Positions 1 to 6,960 of a stretch of 37,256 nucleotides of DNA are shown piece after piece. Position 1 is the stretch's first letter, and each line of letters begins with the position of its first letter. This stretch comes from Streptomyces sp. BV286. GTDB taxonomy: Bacteria > Actinomycetota > Actinomycetes > Streptomycetales > Streptomycetaceae. The notes under the pieces are model-generated. The model saw only the letters and a list, made by a program, of their open reading frames with translations, was not told the origin of the DNA and did not search any database. Made by a program: the position numbers and the translations under genes. Location of the stretch: NCBI RefSeq assembly GCF_019090165.1, contig NZ_JAHRIB010000140.1:1-37256 (forward strand). The letters run 5' to 3'.

Positions 1-2
1 TA

Positions 3-19
3 GAGCTCGTAACACGATC
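3..19 (+). repeat. Left terminal inverted repeat of the IS5 element
   Basis: Seventeen bases perfectly inverted relative to 884-900. It overlaps the last codon and stop of the transposase downstream frame. Confidence 0.85.
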
Positions 20-608
20 ATGATCGGCGCTTCTTGAGCCGTCTCCAGCAGATGAGGCTGCAGGCGAGGGAGATGAACGCGTCGTGGAGTTCTGTGCGGC
101 GTTCCCATCGCACGGCGAGCCGCCTGAACTGGTGGAGCAGAGCGAACGTTTGCTCGACGACGTAGCGGAGTTTGCCCAGGCCCTTGATGTTCGGGGCACC
201 CTTGCGGGAGATGACCGGCAGGATCCGGCGCCTGCGCAGCTCGTCGCGGTTGGGGTTGGAGTCGTAGCCCTTGTCCCCGAGCAGCGAGTCGGGGCGGCGG
301 CGTGGCCGGCCGGGACGGCCAGCGACATGCGGGACGCCGTCGACGAGAGCGAGGGTCTGGGTGACGTCGTTGACGTTGGCCGCGGTGGTGATGACCTTGA
401 GAGGGGTGCCGCGTCCGTCGCAGATCAGATGGTGTTTGCTGCCTGTCTTCCGCCGGTCGACCGGCGACGGACCGGTGTCGGCTCCCCCTTTTTCGCGCGG
501 ATGTGAGAGCCGTCCACGCACGCCCTGGACCAGTCGAGTTCGCCGGCCGCGTTGAGTTCCGCGAGCAGGATCCGGTGCAACTGGTCGAAGACACCGGCCT
601 GCTGCCAC
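18..608 (-). CDS. IS5-family transposase, downstream frame (OrfB)
   Basis: This frame carries the rest of the DDE domain. The second Asp is in LLGDKGYDS and the Glu in the segment YVVEQTFALLHQFRRL, followed by the family's WERR motif. The first 40 or so residues before GADTGPSPVDRRKTG overlap the upstream frame and are probably not translated independently. The shift point is at 484-493. Together the two frames supply the complete D-D-E triad, so the element could be active. The gene ends inside the left terminal repeat, normal for compact IS elements. Confidence 0.8.
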   Translation of the reverse strand: MAAGRCLRPVAPDPARGTQRGRRTRLVQGVRGRLSHPREKGGADTGPSPVDRRKTGSKHHLICDGRGTPLKVITTAANVNDVTQTLALVDGVPHVAGRPGRPRRRPDSLLGDKGYDSNPNRDELRRRRILPVISRKGAPNIKGLGKLRYVVEQTFALLHQFRRLAVRWERRTELHDAFISLACSLICWRRLKKRRS

Positions 609-853
609 CGCTCAAGCCTGCGCCAGCAGGTCTGCCCGGAGCCGAACCCCAGCTCCAGGGGCAGCAGTTGCCAGGCTATGTCGTTGTGGAGCACGTACAG
701 GATGCCCTGCAGACACAGCCGATCCGCCACCGGCCGAGGCCCGGGTGACCGCTCCGGCCAGGGCGGCAGCAGCGGTTCGATCAGGGCCCACAAGTCGTCG
801 TCCACGATCCACGGTCGAGTACTCACACCTTCCCGAACGGCCGGATCACCCAA
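425..853 (-). CDS. IS5-family transposase, upstream frame (OrfA)
   Basis: This 142-aa frame holds the N-terminal DUF4096-type helical region (residues about 15-90) typical of IS5-family transposases. It ends shortly after the first catalytic Asp, in the motif CVDGSHIRAKKG. Past that motif the frame reads an arginine-rich tail and stops, while the expected continuation is in the overlapping frame that begins around 608. The two frames together give a normal-length transposase of about 275 aa. Expression of full transposase should need a -1 shift on the A5G5 run at 484-493 (minus-strand sense). The frame is open and codon use fits its neighbours, so this looks like programmed frameshifting and not decay. 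Confidence 0.8.
   Translation of the reverse strand: MGDPAVREGVSTRPWIVDDDLWALIEPLLPPWPERSPGPRPVADRLCLQGILYVLHNDIAWQLLPLELGFGSGQTCWRRLERWQQAGVFDQLHRILLAELNAAGELDWSRACVDGSHIRAKKGEPTPVRRRSTGGRQAANTI
484..493 (-). other. Probable -1 programmed frameshift site in the IS5 transposase
   Basis: On the coding (minus) strand the sequence is GCG AAA AAG GGG G, five A followed by five G. Reading AAA AAG in the upstream frame and slipping back one base continues as GGG GGA GCC, which joins the DGSHIR motif to the KTGSKHHL segment of the downstream frame. A AAA AAG type slippery sequences are the classic site for IS frameshifting. I did not identify a clear downstream stimulatory hairpin. Confidence 0.65.
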
Positions 854-883
854 CGGTCACGCCCGGCCAGGGCACTTCAACAA

Positions 884-900
884 GATCGTGTTACGAGCTC
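884..900 (-). repeat. Right terminal inverted repeat of the IS5 element
   Basis: Perfect inverted copy of 3-19. It lies upstream of the transposase start, so the transposase promoter should be in or next to this end. Confidence 0.85.
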
Positions 901-947
901 ATAGAACTGCGCTTTCTTACTCATCCGCCCTCTTTACCGACAAAGAA

Positions 948-975
948 CCGGGGACGCCCTGCCGGACGCCCCCGG
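948..975 (-). terminator. Hairpin downstream of the orphan Rhs tip
   Basis: CCGGGG at 948-953 pairs with CCCCGG at 970-975 around a 16-base loop that contains repeated GACGCC. It follows the orphan tip gene, whose stop is at 1011-1013, in the direction of transcription. There is no good T-run, so this is only a candidate terminator. Confidence 0.35.
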
Positions 976-1010
976 ACCATTCCTTAATAGCGTCTGCAGG
1001 CCATTGTTGA

Positions 1011-1331
1011 TCAGTACGAGCGTGCCACCGCGGTACCCGCCGCTACAGCTGTTCCCAAGCCGGCCGCCAATACGTGACATCCGGTGATTCCGGCTCCCAC
1101 CGAAGCCCCCAAGGTGGGAGCTGCGCCGGCAACTGCTCCGGCCAGGCACAGTGCCTCAGTACCGGCTGCGGTCAGGATTCCGACCTTGGTGCACTCCAGC
1201 GCTCCTGACACGTCCGGGAAGGAGAACAGTCCGTTGGGGTCGATGCGGTTGACGGGGTCACCTTCGGCGTAGAGGTAGGGGTTCTTCTCCTGGCCGGAGG
1301 GGTCGGCTTGGGTGAAGCGGCCGATGTTCAT
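1011..1331 (-). CDS. Orphan Rhs C-terminal tip (displaced toxin module)
   Basis: This 106-aa frame begins with the final part of the Rhs core (IGRFTQADPSGQEKNPYLY, then VNRIDPNGL) and then switches to a unique tail of about 70 residues. Its first 33 codons are nearly identical to the end of the core in the full-length Rhs gene next door (98-bp repeat, 3 mismatches). The unique tail starts FSFPDVSGAL and is rich in Ala, Gly and Val, with stretches that could span a membrane. Rhs and contact-dependent toxin loci often keep such promoterless spare tips, which can replace the active tip by recombination in the shared core. The ATG at 1331 lies just outside the repeat and has no obvious ribosome site, so translation alone is doubtful. 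Function of the tail is unknown. Confidence 0.65.
   Translation of the reverse strand: MNIGRFTQADPSGQEKNPYLYAEGDPVNRIDPNGLFSFPDVSGALECTKVGILTAAGTEALCLAGAVAGAAPTLGASVGAGITGCHVLAAGLGTAVAAGTAVARSY
1231..1328 (-). repeat. Rhs core-end repeat, orphan copy
   Basis: 98 bp aligned without gaps to 1736-1833, with three mismatches, one of which changes Pro to Ala. Same orientation as the other copy. It encodes the conserved end of the Rhs core up to the DPNGL boundary, so it offers the homology for tip exchange, with loss of the intervening 400 bp including the small gene at 1344-1463. Confidence 0.9.
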
Positions 1332-1343
1332 GAACGATCGAGG

Positions 1344-1463
1344 CTAATCAACGGTCAAAATTCCAACAATAATTCCAGCCGCTATTGCGATCACCCATAG
1401 AGCGATTTGGATCTTCTTGTAATTAGTCACAGTTTGCCACTTCTTTCTATTCCCGTGAAGCAT
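1344..1463 (-). CDS. 39-aa single-pass membrane protein, candidate Rhs immunity or companion protein
   Basis: The frame starts ATG at 1461-1463 (MLHGNRKKWQTV) and ends TAG at 1344-1346. It has a basic N-terminal stretch and then one hydrophobic segment (about residues 19-37, ALWVIAIAAGIIVGIL), as expected for a small inner-membrane protein with its N terminus inside. GC content is about 41% (49 of 120 bases), far below the window's roughly 70%, which is typical of toxin/immunity cargo. It sits immediately after the full-length Rhs gene and before the orphan tip, exactly where the immunity gene of the active tip is normally found. There is no strong Shine-Dalgarno sequence, so the start is uncertain. 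Immunity function is inferred from position only. Confidence 0.55.
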   Translation of the reverse strand: MLHGNRKKWQTVTNYKKIQIALWVIAIAAGIIVGILTVD

Positions 1464-1484
1464 TGCAGATTTCGCAATAATGGT

Positions 1485-1522
1485 GCGGGAGGATTAACTC
1501 CTCCTGGGGTCAACCCTCCCGC
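1485..1522 (-). promoter_or_regulatory. Alternative hairpins between rhs and the small membrane-protein gene
   Basis: Two mutually exclusive stems can form in the transcript. The outer one pairs 1485-1492 with 1515-1522 (8 bp). The inner one pairs 1488-1493 with 1499-1504 (6 bp, five-base loop). The inner stem contains an AGGAGG sequence in the transcript sense, with no start codon at usual spacing. No U-run follows. It could be an attenuator, a processing site or a weak terminator that lowers expression of the downstream small gene. Confidence 0.4.
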
Positions 1523-1533
1523 GATCCGCCTAT

Positions 1534-4500
1534 TTAATCGGGAATAAAACCGCCAGTGGGGTCAACGCAGGCCCACAGGTCTCCCGCTTCTTCGCTCCAG
1601 TCGTTTCCGTCTTCGTCCAGGACTGAATTTGTGCCATAGCAGGCCAGGACGTAACCCGGGGTTGGCTTTACCCAACGCCCAACAGTCTTCGCTCCCGACT
1701 TCAGCGCTCCACCGATGTCGTCCCAACTGAGCAGCCCGTTGGGGTCGATGCGGTTGACGGGGTCGCCTTCGGCGTAGAGGTAGGGGTTCTTTTCCTGGCC
1801 GGAGGGGTCGGGTTGGGTGAAGCGGCCGATGTTGGGGTCGTAGTAGCGGGTCCCGAGGTGGTACATCCCCGTGGGGTCCTGGTGGCCGCCTGCGAACCGG
1901 TACGGCTGGCTCACGCCGGCCTTCTCGGTGGTGGCTGCCCGGGTGACGCCGCGGGGGCTGTAGGAATAGTTGTTGACCTTGGTGCCACTCTCGTCGGCGA
2001 GCGCGACGACGGAGCCGAGGGCGTCGGTGAGGTAGTAGTACGCCTTGCCGTCACGGGTCATGGAGTTCAGGGTGCCCCCGGGTTCGCGGACAAATCCCGT
2101 GTCGACACCGGCAGTTGTCTCGGCTGCGAGGCCGATGGGGCCGGGGTGGTAGTAGGTGTCGCCCAGGCGGTGGCGTTCGCTGGAGTCGGTGGAGCCGTAC
2201 TCACCCGGGTAGGTCTTGCCGCCGACCGTGAGGGAGGTGAGCTGGGAGAAGTCCGACCAGGTCTCGCCGGTGCGGGTGCCTTCGGGGGTGGAGGCGCCCG
2301 CGGTCTCGTTGCCTGCCTTGTCGTACGACCAGTTCGTGGCCGAACCGTTCTTCGCGGTCAGCTGCGAGGCGTCGTTGTAGGTGTAGGTCGTGCCGCGGGG
2401 ACAGCCGAACTCGACGCCCTGGGAGGTGAGGTTCCCGGCCGCGTCGTAGCAGTACTGCCAGGAGGAGTTGAGGGTGGTGCCCTTCTCCTCCTTGGCGTAG
2501 GAGAAGCGGCCCGCGCTGTCGTAGGTGTAGGTCGTCTTCAGCCCCGTGACGGCGTCGGTGGAGGTACGGATCTTCGTGCCGTCCTCGGTCCCGCCGGTGC
2601 CGTACTTGTAGGTGTAGGCGAGGTTGACCAGGGTGCCCTTGGGCGAGGTGGTCTTGATGCTCTCAGGCCGGCCGGACTTGTCCGGGGTGACCGTCTGGAC
2701 CGTGCCGCCGGGGTAGGTGGTCGTCTTGCGGAAGTCGTTCTCGTTGTAGGTGTACGTCGTGGTGCGGTCGGCGGGGTCCTTCAGTGTCTTGAGGTTGTTG
2801 GCCGCGTCCCAGGTGTAGTCGATGACGCCCTGGGGGTCGGTGTAGGTGTCGACGTTGCCGGCCGGGGTGTAGGCCAGGACGGTCTGGGAGCCGTCCTGGA
2901 GGCTGCGGACCGTCTCGCGGGAGAGCGGGTCGAAGTCGTACTTCACCGTGCCGATGTCGTCCGTGCGCTGCTTGAGGTTGCCGTCGCCGTCGTAGGTGTA
3001 GGTGACGGTGGTGTTGGCCGTCGAGACCGTCTTGATGCGGTCGCGGTGGTCGTAGACGTACACCGACTTGATGCCGCGCCCGTCCACGGCCGTCTCCGTC
3101 CGGCCCAGCGCGTCGTAGGTGTAGGTGGTGGGGGTGGCGTTCAACGGCGCCGGCGGGGTGACCTTCCTGAGGTTGCCCTTGGTGTCGTACTCCAGCGAGG
3201 TGGTCTTGCCGCGGGCGTCCTTCACCGTGCAGCGCTGGCCCTCGAAGCCGCCGCAGGTGGGGGTGGCCGGGTTGTAGGTGAAGGTCTGCGTGCCGCCGCC
3301 GGTGCCGGTGACGGCGACCGACATGGTGTTGCCGGCCGTGTCGTACTTGAGGTTCGCGGTGTCGCCGTCGGCGTTCTCCAGGGTGCCGGGCAGGTCGGCT
3401 CCGGAGATCGTCTGGTAGCCGGTGACGGACGAGGAGGCGCCGGTGGGCAGGGTGGCGCCGGTGGGGTTGTTACGCGCGTCCCACCCGTACTTGGTGACGT
3501 TGCCACCCACACCGCCCACGCCCATGGCGTCGGTGGCCGAGTCGACGTTGTTGTTCGCGTCGTAGGTCCGCGGGCGCGTGTGCCCCAGCGGGTCGGTGAC
3601 CTTGGAGACCTTGCCCTGGGCGTCGTGCTCGTACTTCGTGGCGTGCTGCTCGGGGTCGGTGACCGTCGTCGTCCCCGAAGCGTGCGGGTCGGTGGCGGTG
3701 TAGGCGTAGGTGTAGGTCGGGCCGGTGTGGCCCGTGCCGTTGAACTCCGTTGCGCGCAGCATGCTGGTGACGCGGTTGGCGCCGTCGTAGGTGAAGACCG
3801 TCACCCGGCCCTCGGGGGTGGTGATCTTCGTCAGGCGGCGGGAGGAGTCGTAGTCGAACGCGGTGGGCTTGCCCTCGGTGTCGGTGGTCCTGGCGAGGTC
3901 GCCTGCGGGGTTGAGGTCGAAGACGGCGGTGCGGCCGGTGTGGTCCTTGGCCTGCCACTGCGAAGCGTCCGTCTTGACCAGGTCGATCCAGCGCCCGGAG
4001 CGGGTCTCGGTCAGTTTGAAGCCCTTGTGCTCGGCGCTCTCGTCGTGCTGGGTGACGGTGATCGTGCCGTTGTTGCGGTCGGTGACCTTCACCAGGGTGC
4101 CGTGCTCGTTGTAGGTGTCCTTGATGCCCGACTTGCGGTCGGTGAGAGTGAACGTGCCGTCGGTGTTCTTCTTCAGGTCCTTGGAGTAGCCGGCCGGGGT
4201 CTTGTAGCTGCCGTCCGTATTCTTCGTGAAGGTCAGTGAGTTGCCGGTCGCGTCGTAGACCACCACGTCGGTGTCACTGATCTGCGCGTACCGCTCATAG
4301 CCCTGCCACCACCGCTGGGACACCTTGCCCCAGGGCGCGTCCAGCGAGTTGTAGGTGCGGGTCAGCTGGAGCTTCTGGCCCACTCCCGCGACGTCGAAGT
4401 CCGTGCCCGCCAGCATCAGGTTGCCGGTGGAGTAGTTCACCCGGGCCACCAGCGAATCGGTGATGCGAAAGTCCGTGACCTGGTGCCAGGGCACATCACC

Positions 4501-4854
4501 CTGCCCCTCGGGCACATAAGCCGGCGCCGCGGCCGTAGCCCCGGCGCTTCGTGCGGCCGGTGCTGTGGCGCGCTTCTTCTGCGCGGCCCGCCACGCGGTG
4601 CGCTCAGCGGACAACCCGGCCTCGGCCACCGGGGCCTGGGGCCGGTTCGAGCCGACCTTCACCTCCGGCTTCTTCACCTCTGGAGCGTCCTTGCCCCACG
4701 CCGAAGAGGCGGCAGGCGCGGGATCCTCACCCGGCGCAGCCAGCGCAGGCACGGCCGAGGCACCCAGCCCCAACGCTGCCACAACCGCCACCAGAGACCG
4801 TCTTGTCCGTAAACGCGCACGCCCAGAAGGCATGCCAAAGGCACTTGAAGACAT
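1534..4854 (-). CDS. Secreted Rhs/YD-repeat protein with C-terminal tip
   Basis: About 1106 aa. The frame opens at 4881, but I choose ATG 4854 because GGGGGGAAG lies 3-4 bases upstream (4858-4866). A Sec-type signal peptide with RR, a hydrophobic core and an ALA-AP cut follows. Next come a linker, an N-terminal Rhs segment (LTRTYNS), many YD repeats (patterns such as YTYDALGR and YDTKGNL) and the conserved core end (GMYHLGTRYYDPNIGRF, then DPVNRIDPNGL). The last 65 residues after DPNGL are the variable tip. It starts LSWDDIGGALKSG and contains two Cys-containing stretches with acidic residues (EDGNDWSEEAGDLWACVDP). Tip activity is not recognisable. Rhs cores form shells around tips, some of them toxins. 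GC content falls towards the tip, suggesting acquisition. The small gene at 1344-1463 may be its partner. Confidence 0.9.
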   Translation of the reverse strand: MSSSAFGMPSGRARLRTRRSLVAVVAALGLGASAVPALAAPGEDPAPAASSAWGKDAPEVKKPEVKVGSNRPQAPVAEAGLSAERTAWRAAQKKRATAPAARSAGATAAAPAYVPEGQGDVPWHQVTDFRITDSLVARVNYSTGNLMLAGTDFDVAGVGQKLQLTRTYNSLDAPWGKVSQRWWQGYERYAQISDTDVVVYDATGNSLTFTKNTDGSYKTPAGYSKDLKKNTDGTFTLTDRKSGIKDTYNEHGTLVKVTDRNNGTITVTQHDESAEHKGFKLTETRSGRWIDLVKTDASQWQAKDHTGRTAVFDLNPAGDLARTTDTEGKPTAFDYDSSRRLTKITTPEGRVTVFTYDGANRVTSMLRATEFNGTGHTGPTYTYAYTATDPHASGTTTVTDPEQHATKYEHDAQGKVSKVTDPLGHTRPRTYDANNNVDSATDAMGVGGVGGNVTKYGWDARNNPTGATLPTGASSSVTGYQTISGADLPGTLENADGDTANLKYDTAGNTMSVAVTGTGGGTQTFTYNPATPTCGGFEGQRCTVKDARGKTTSLEYDTKGNLRKVTPPAPLNATPTTYTYDALGRTETAVDGRGIKSVYVYDHRDRIKTVSTANTTVTYTYDGDGNLKQRTDDIGTVKYDFDPLSRETVRSLQDGSQTVLAYTPAGNVDTYTDPQGVIDYTWDAANNLKTLKDPADRTTTYTYNENDFRKTTTYPGGTVQTVTPDKSGRPESIKTTSPKGTLVNLAYTYKYGTGGTEDGTKIRTSTDAVTGLKTTYTYDSAGRFSYAKEEKGTTLNSSWQYCYDAAGNLTSQGVEFGCPRGTTYTYNDASQLTAKNGSATNWSYDKAGNETAGASTPEGTRTGETWSDFSQLTSLTVGGKTYPGEYGSTDSSERHRLGDTYYHPGPIGLAAETTAGVDTGFVREPGGTLNSMTRDGKAYYYLTDALGSVVALADESGTKVNNYSYSPRGVTRAATTEKAGVSQPYRFAGGHQDPTGMYHLGTRYYDPNIGRFTQPDPSGQEKNPYLYAEGDPVNRIDPNGLLSWDDIGGALKSGAKTVGRWVKPTPGYVLACYGTNSVLDEDGNDWSEEAGDLWACVDPTGGFIPD
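1736..1833 (-). repeat. Rhs core-end repeat, copy in the full-length gene
   Basis: Partner of 1231-1328, 95 of 98 bases identical. It covers the codons for NIGRFTQPDPSG through DPNGL. Confidence 0.9.
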
Positions 4855-5129
4855 CAACTTCCCCCCACGGAAAGTCATCATCAGTGACCCCAGCGGTCAC
4901 CGAGGGCTCACAACCTGTCATATGCCGAACACGAAAGATCGGGGCGTACCCCCAAGCCGCCTTCCTAGGCCCGGGAGAATCAGCCCCTCCCCTTCACCGG
5001 GCATAACTGGAGATAGGCGACCAAGGGAGCGGTGTTCTCGCATTTCCGTTCGACCGGGGCAGGGGAATCTGACGTGAACCCACCCTCGGCCAGACCCGCC
5101 GCGGCACACCTTCGGATCAGGGGCAGGGC

Positions 5130-5345
5130 ATGAGCAAGCGGAAGATCACCAGGGCCGACGCAGCGGTACAACCGACTGGGACCGGCTGGCACCTGAGCCT
5201 GGGCCGTACCGGACTGCACCTCACCGCAGGACGACACCCCACCCTGAGCCTGTCGCTCCCCACCCTGGCCTGGGGCGCCAGCGTCAGCGTCAGCGTCAGC
5301 GGACTGATCACCACAGCCGGCCGTTGGACCCAACTCCTCCCCTGA
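5130..5345 (+). CDS. Hypothetical 71-aa protein
   Basis: The frame begins MSKRKITRADAAV and ends RWTQLLP. Third codon positions are nearly all G or C, and a purine-rich GGGGCAGGG precedes the ATG, so coding is plausible. The middle contains a perfect triple GTCAGC repeat giving VSVSVS. No domain was recognised. It is divergent from the Rhs gene and overlaps a minus-strand frame that extends from the gene stub at 5409-5552. Only one of these is likely to be real, and codon use favours this one. Confidence 0.45.
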   Translation: MSKRKITRADAAVQPTGTGWHLSLGRTGLHLTAGRHPTLSLSLPTLAWGASVSVSVSGLITTAGRWTQLLP

Positions 5346-5408
5346 ACAATAAGAAGACCAGCAGGGCCTGGACACCACACCGCGTCGAGGCCCGCCCTCT
5401 GCCGATGT

Positions 5409-5552
5409 CTCCCTCCGCCCGAGCGCTCCGCAATGGAACGCAACGCTGCCCTCGGGGGTGAAGTCGGCTGTGGGACTGGAGTTGTTGAGCGCGTGGGCGA
5501 TCCCCTGGGCGTTGGTGAGGATGCCGTCGAGGGGAGGTCGTCCCGCGCTCAC
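5409..5552 (-). pseudogene. Stub of a gene translationally coupled to the DUF6461 gene
   Basis: A GTG at 5550-5552 overlaps the stop codon of the DUF6461 gene (GTGA), the usual sign of translational coupling. About 45 codons with good codon bias follow (MSAGRPPLDGILTNAQGIAH, then ALNNSSPTADFTPEGS), after which codon use collapses although the frame stays open to 4980. I interpret this as the beginning of a former second gene in the operon, cut off by a rearrangement near 5410. The family is not recognised. Confidence 0.35.
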
Positions 5553-6160
5553 CTGATCTCCGCGCTGCCGCAGGCGAAGGTGGTGTCCTGCAAGATTTCC
5601 GGCGTGATGCGAACGCCGGTCAGATGCTCGGCGAGGGCGAAGGCCGCTTCCGTGGCCAGGTGCTCTGCGGTGTCGGAGGTTTCGTCCCAGAATTGGAAGC
5701 CGCTGTGGTGCATGGCGTCCAGGAGTTCGTCAGGGGTCGTCCCCCGTCGGTGGTCGGGGAGTCCGGGCTCGAACGTCAGGCGGTTGACAGTGTGCTCGGC
5801 CCAGAGGAACGAGTCGACGCCGTTGATGTTGACGAAGTGCGAGACCCAGCGTGTTCCGGCGGATGCTGGCAGGGCTCGCTCCTCGGTGACGCCGAGATAG
5901 CCGTTGGGCTCGATCAGCAGGGTCCAGTCCCCGAGGGTGGTCATGGCGATGAGCTGTCGGGCGTTGTCCGATCGATCCAGGAGATCGAAGGCCGCGTCCA
6001 CTATCGCCGCCGTACCGGCCCGGGAGGGTTCGACCTGGCCTCCAAGGCGGGCAAGTACGTCTGAGGGCGTCAGTTTGTGCACCAACGTGAAGCAATACGC
6101 TTCCGCCAGATCTGGGAACCGGTCCTCGAACCACACGTAGTCGGCTGCGGTCGTAGTCAT
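5549..6160 (-). CDS. DUF6461 family protein
   Basis: 203 aa, no signal peptide or membrane segment. It matches the layout I recall for DUF6461 proteins of Streptomyces: an N-terminal WFEDRFPDLAEAYCFTL motif (residues about 10-26), a LTPSDVLARLGG stretch, a central beta-rich part with WTLLIEPNGYLG, and SHFVNINGVDSFLWAE. Molecular function is unknown. These genes commonly sit in strain-specific operons with other small DUF genes. A GTG overlaps its stop and begins a truncated second gene. AAGGA lies about 9 bases before the ATG. Confidence 0.75.
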   Translation of the reverse strand: MTTTAADYVWFEDRFPDLAEAYCFTLVHKLTPSDVLARLGGQVEPSRAGTAAIVDAAFDLLDRSDNARQLIAMTTLGDWTLLIEPNGYLGVTEERALPASAGTRWVSHFVNINGVDSFLWAEHTVNRLTFEPGLPDHRRGTTPDELLDAMHHSGFQFWDETSDTAEHLATEAAFALAEHLTGVRITPEILQDTTFACGSAEIR

Positions 6161-6276
6161 GCCCGAGATCCTTGCTCATGCCGCTGACAGACCGGGACGG
6201 CGTCCTCTTGCCCACAGAAGAACAAGACTGCCCACATACCGCTGAGAGGAGGACGCTTGTGTCGGGCGGGGGAGAT

Positions 6277-6298
6277 TTTGTTGTCCGCGGACAACAAA
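6277..6298. promoter_or_regulatory. 22-bp perfect palindrome, orphan operator candidate
   Basis: Half-site TTTGTTGTCCG followed directly by its exact reverse complement. Length, symmetry and CG centre resemble operators of TetR-family repressors. It lies about 115 bp upstream of the DUF6461 start codon (start at 6160, minus strand), so it could control that gene. No regulator gene is adjacent. Positions 6161-6380 otherwise show no convincing gene. Confidence 0.5.
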
Positions 6299-6380
6299 CC
6301 AACCCCCACCGTCACAGGCGCCAGAGCACGCGCTTTTGGACTAGGAACAAAGGTGGCGCCCCTTCTTGTGGGGCAGCCGC

Positions 6381-6710
6381 TCAAGCTGGCGGAACCTCCA
6401 GGTCGAGGCTCGAATCGCCCTCGCCGACGCCCTGTTGAGGGTCACCGAGCCGGGAACCAGCGGCGATCGCCAGGCGCTCCGCCAGGACCTGGAGATCCCC
6501 ACGGTCCGCACCGCAGCTTCTTCCGTCCCTGCTCGAAAGCCGACTGTCGGTGACGGCGGCCGCCATCGTGGTGTCGCTGGACGTCTCGTAGTGGAAGGCG
6601 CTGACGCGCGGCCTGTCGTCGGTGGCGGTCAGGAGCAGTCCGGTGAGAACGGAGACGGACGGCTTGGCGGGCAGGCAGAACCCTGCTGTGGCTCGAGACC
6701 TTTGCCTTTC
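6381..6710 (-). other. Open reading frame of uncertain status in line with the 49-aa membrane protein
   Basis: After the TAG at 6711-6713 that ends the small membrane protein, the same frame stays open for 109 codons to a TGA at 6381-6383. The stretch VSVLTGLLLTATDDRPRVSA and the following FHYETSSDTTMAAAVTDS read like real protein, with mostly G/C third positions. The only ATG inside is at 6566. It may be the tail of a longer ancestral protein separated by a nonsense mutation, or a decayed unrelated gene. I do not recognise it. Confidence 0.25.
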
Positions 6711-6860
6711 CTACTTCCCTGGCCCTCCGGTTCCCCTTCTGGCGTTGCGGCTTCGCCAGATACCGACCAGCACCACAATGACGGTGATGACGACGATCAT
6801 CACGACGCCGGTGGGCCAGAAACTGCTGCTGCCTCCGGCAGCGAGAGTGAGGTTCTCCAC
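6711..6860 (-). CDS. 49-aa single-pass membrane protein (DUF6479-like)
   Basis: GTG start at 6858-6860, with AAGGGG seven bases upstream. The product begins VENLTLAAGGSSSFWPTGV (Met when initiated), followed by one strong hydrophobic segment (about residues 18-34, ending VVLVGIW) and a basic tail RSRNARR. N-terminal Ala/Ser-rich stretch, Trp-Pro before the helix and arginines just after it resemble the DUF6479 small membrane proteins common in Streptomyces, but those are usually longer, with a Pro-rich tail. This one stops at TAG 6711-6713 while the frame stays open beyond. Function unknown. Confidence 0.55.
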   Translation of the reverse strand: MENLTLAAGGSSSFWPTGVVMIVVITVIVVLVGIWRSRNARRGTGGPGK

Positions 6861-6960
6861 GGTTGTGCCCCTTCTCGTCTTGTTCGCAGACGATCAGCTC
6901 CAGTGTCATCCGCCGATCGCGGCGTCTCCGGAGTAGCCTCCTACCGCGTAGCCCGTTCCC

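Larger units (their letters stand above)
3..901 (-). mobile_element. Complete IS5-family insertion sequence
   Basis: A roughly 0.9-kb element is bounded by 17-bp perfect inverted repeats at 3-19 and 884-900 (outer end GAGCTCGTAACACGATC). Both ends enclose a two-frame DDE transposase on the minus strand, the usual layout for small IS5-family elements that make transposase by frameshifting. The transposase stop codon lies inside the left repeat. A TA flanks both sides (1-2 and 902-903), compatible with a 2-bp target duplication, but the window starts at the left end, so the exact duplication cannot be fixed. It looks recent: both ends and all catalytic residues are present. It sits just beyond the 3' end of the Rhs locus and may have removed DNA that belonged to it. 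Confidence 0.85.

Noticed and set aside
2300..4000. Regularly repeated short motifs within the Rhs gene, considered as a CRISPR array or satellite
   Set aside because: The repeats are degenerate YD codons in frame, with variable spacing, not identical repeats with unique spacers.
1813..4239. An 808-codon open frame on the plus strand, opposite the Rhs gene
   Set aside because: It is a mirror of the GC-rich Rhs coding strand, rich in Val, Gly and Arg with no domain, and YD-repeat coding is clear on the other strand.
5268..5300. GTCAGC triplicate as a possible iteron origin
   Set aside because: Only three short units within a plausible coding frame, giving VSVSVS. No AT-rich region or replication gene is near.
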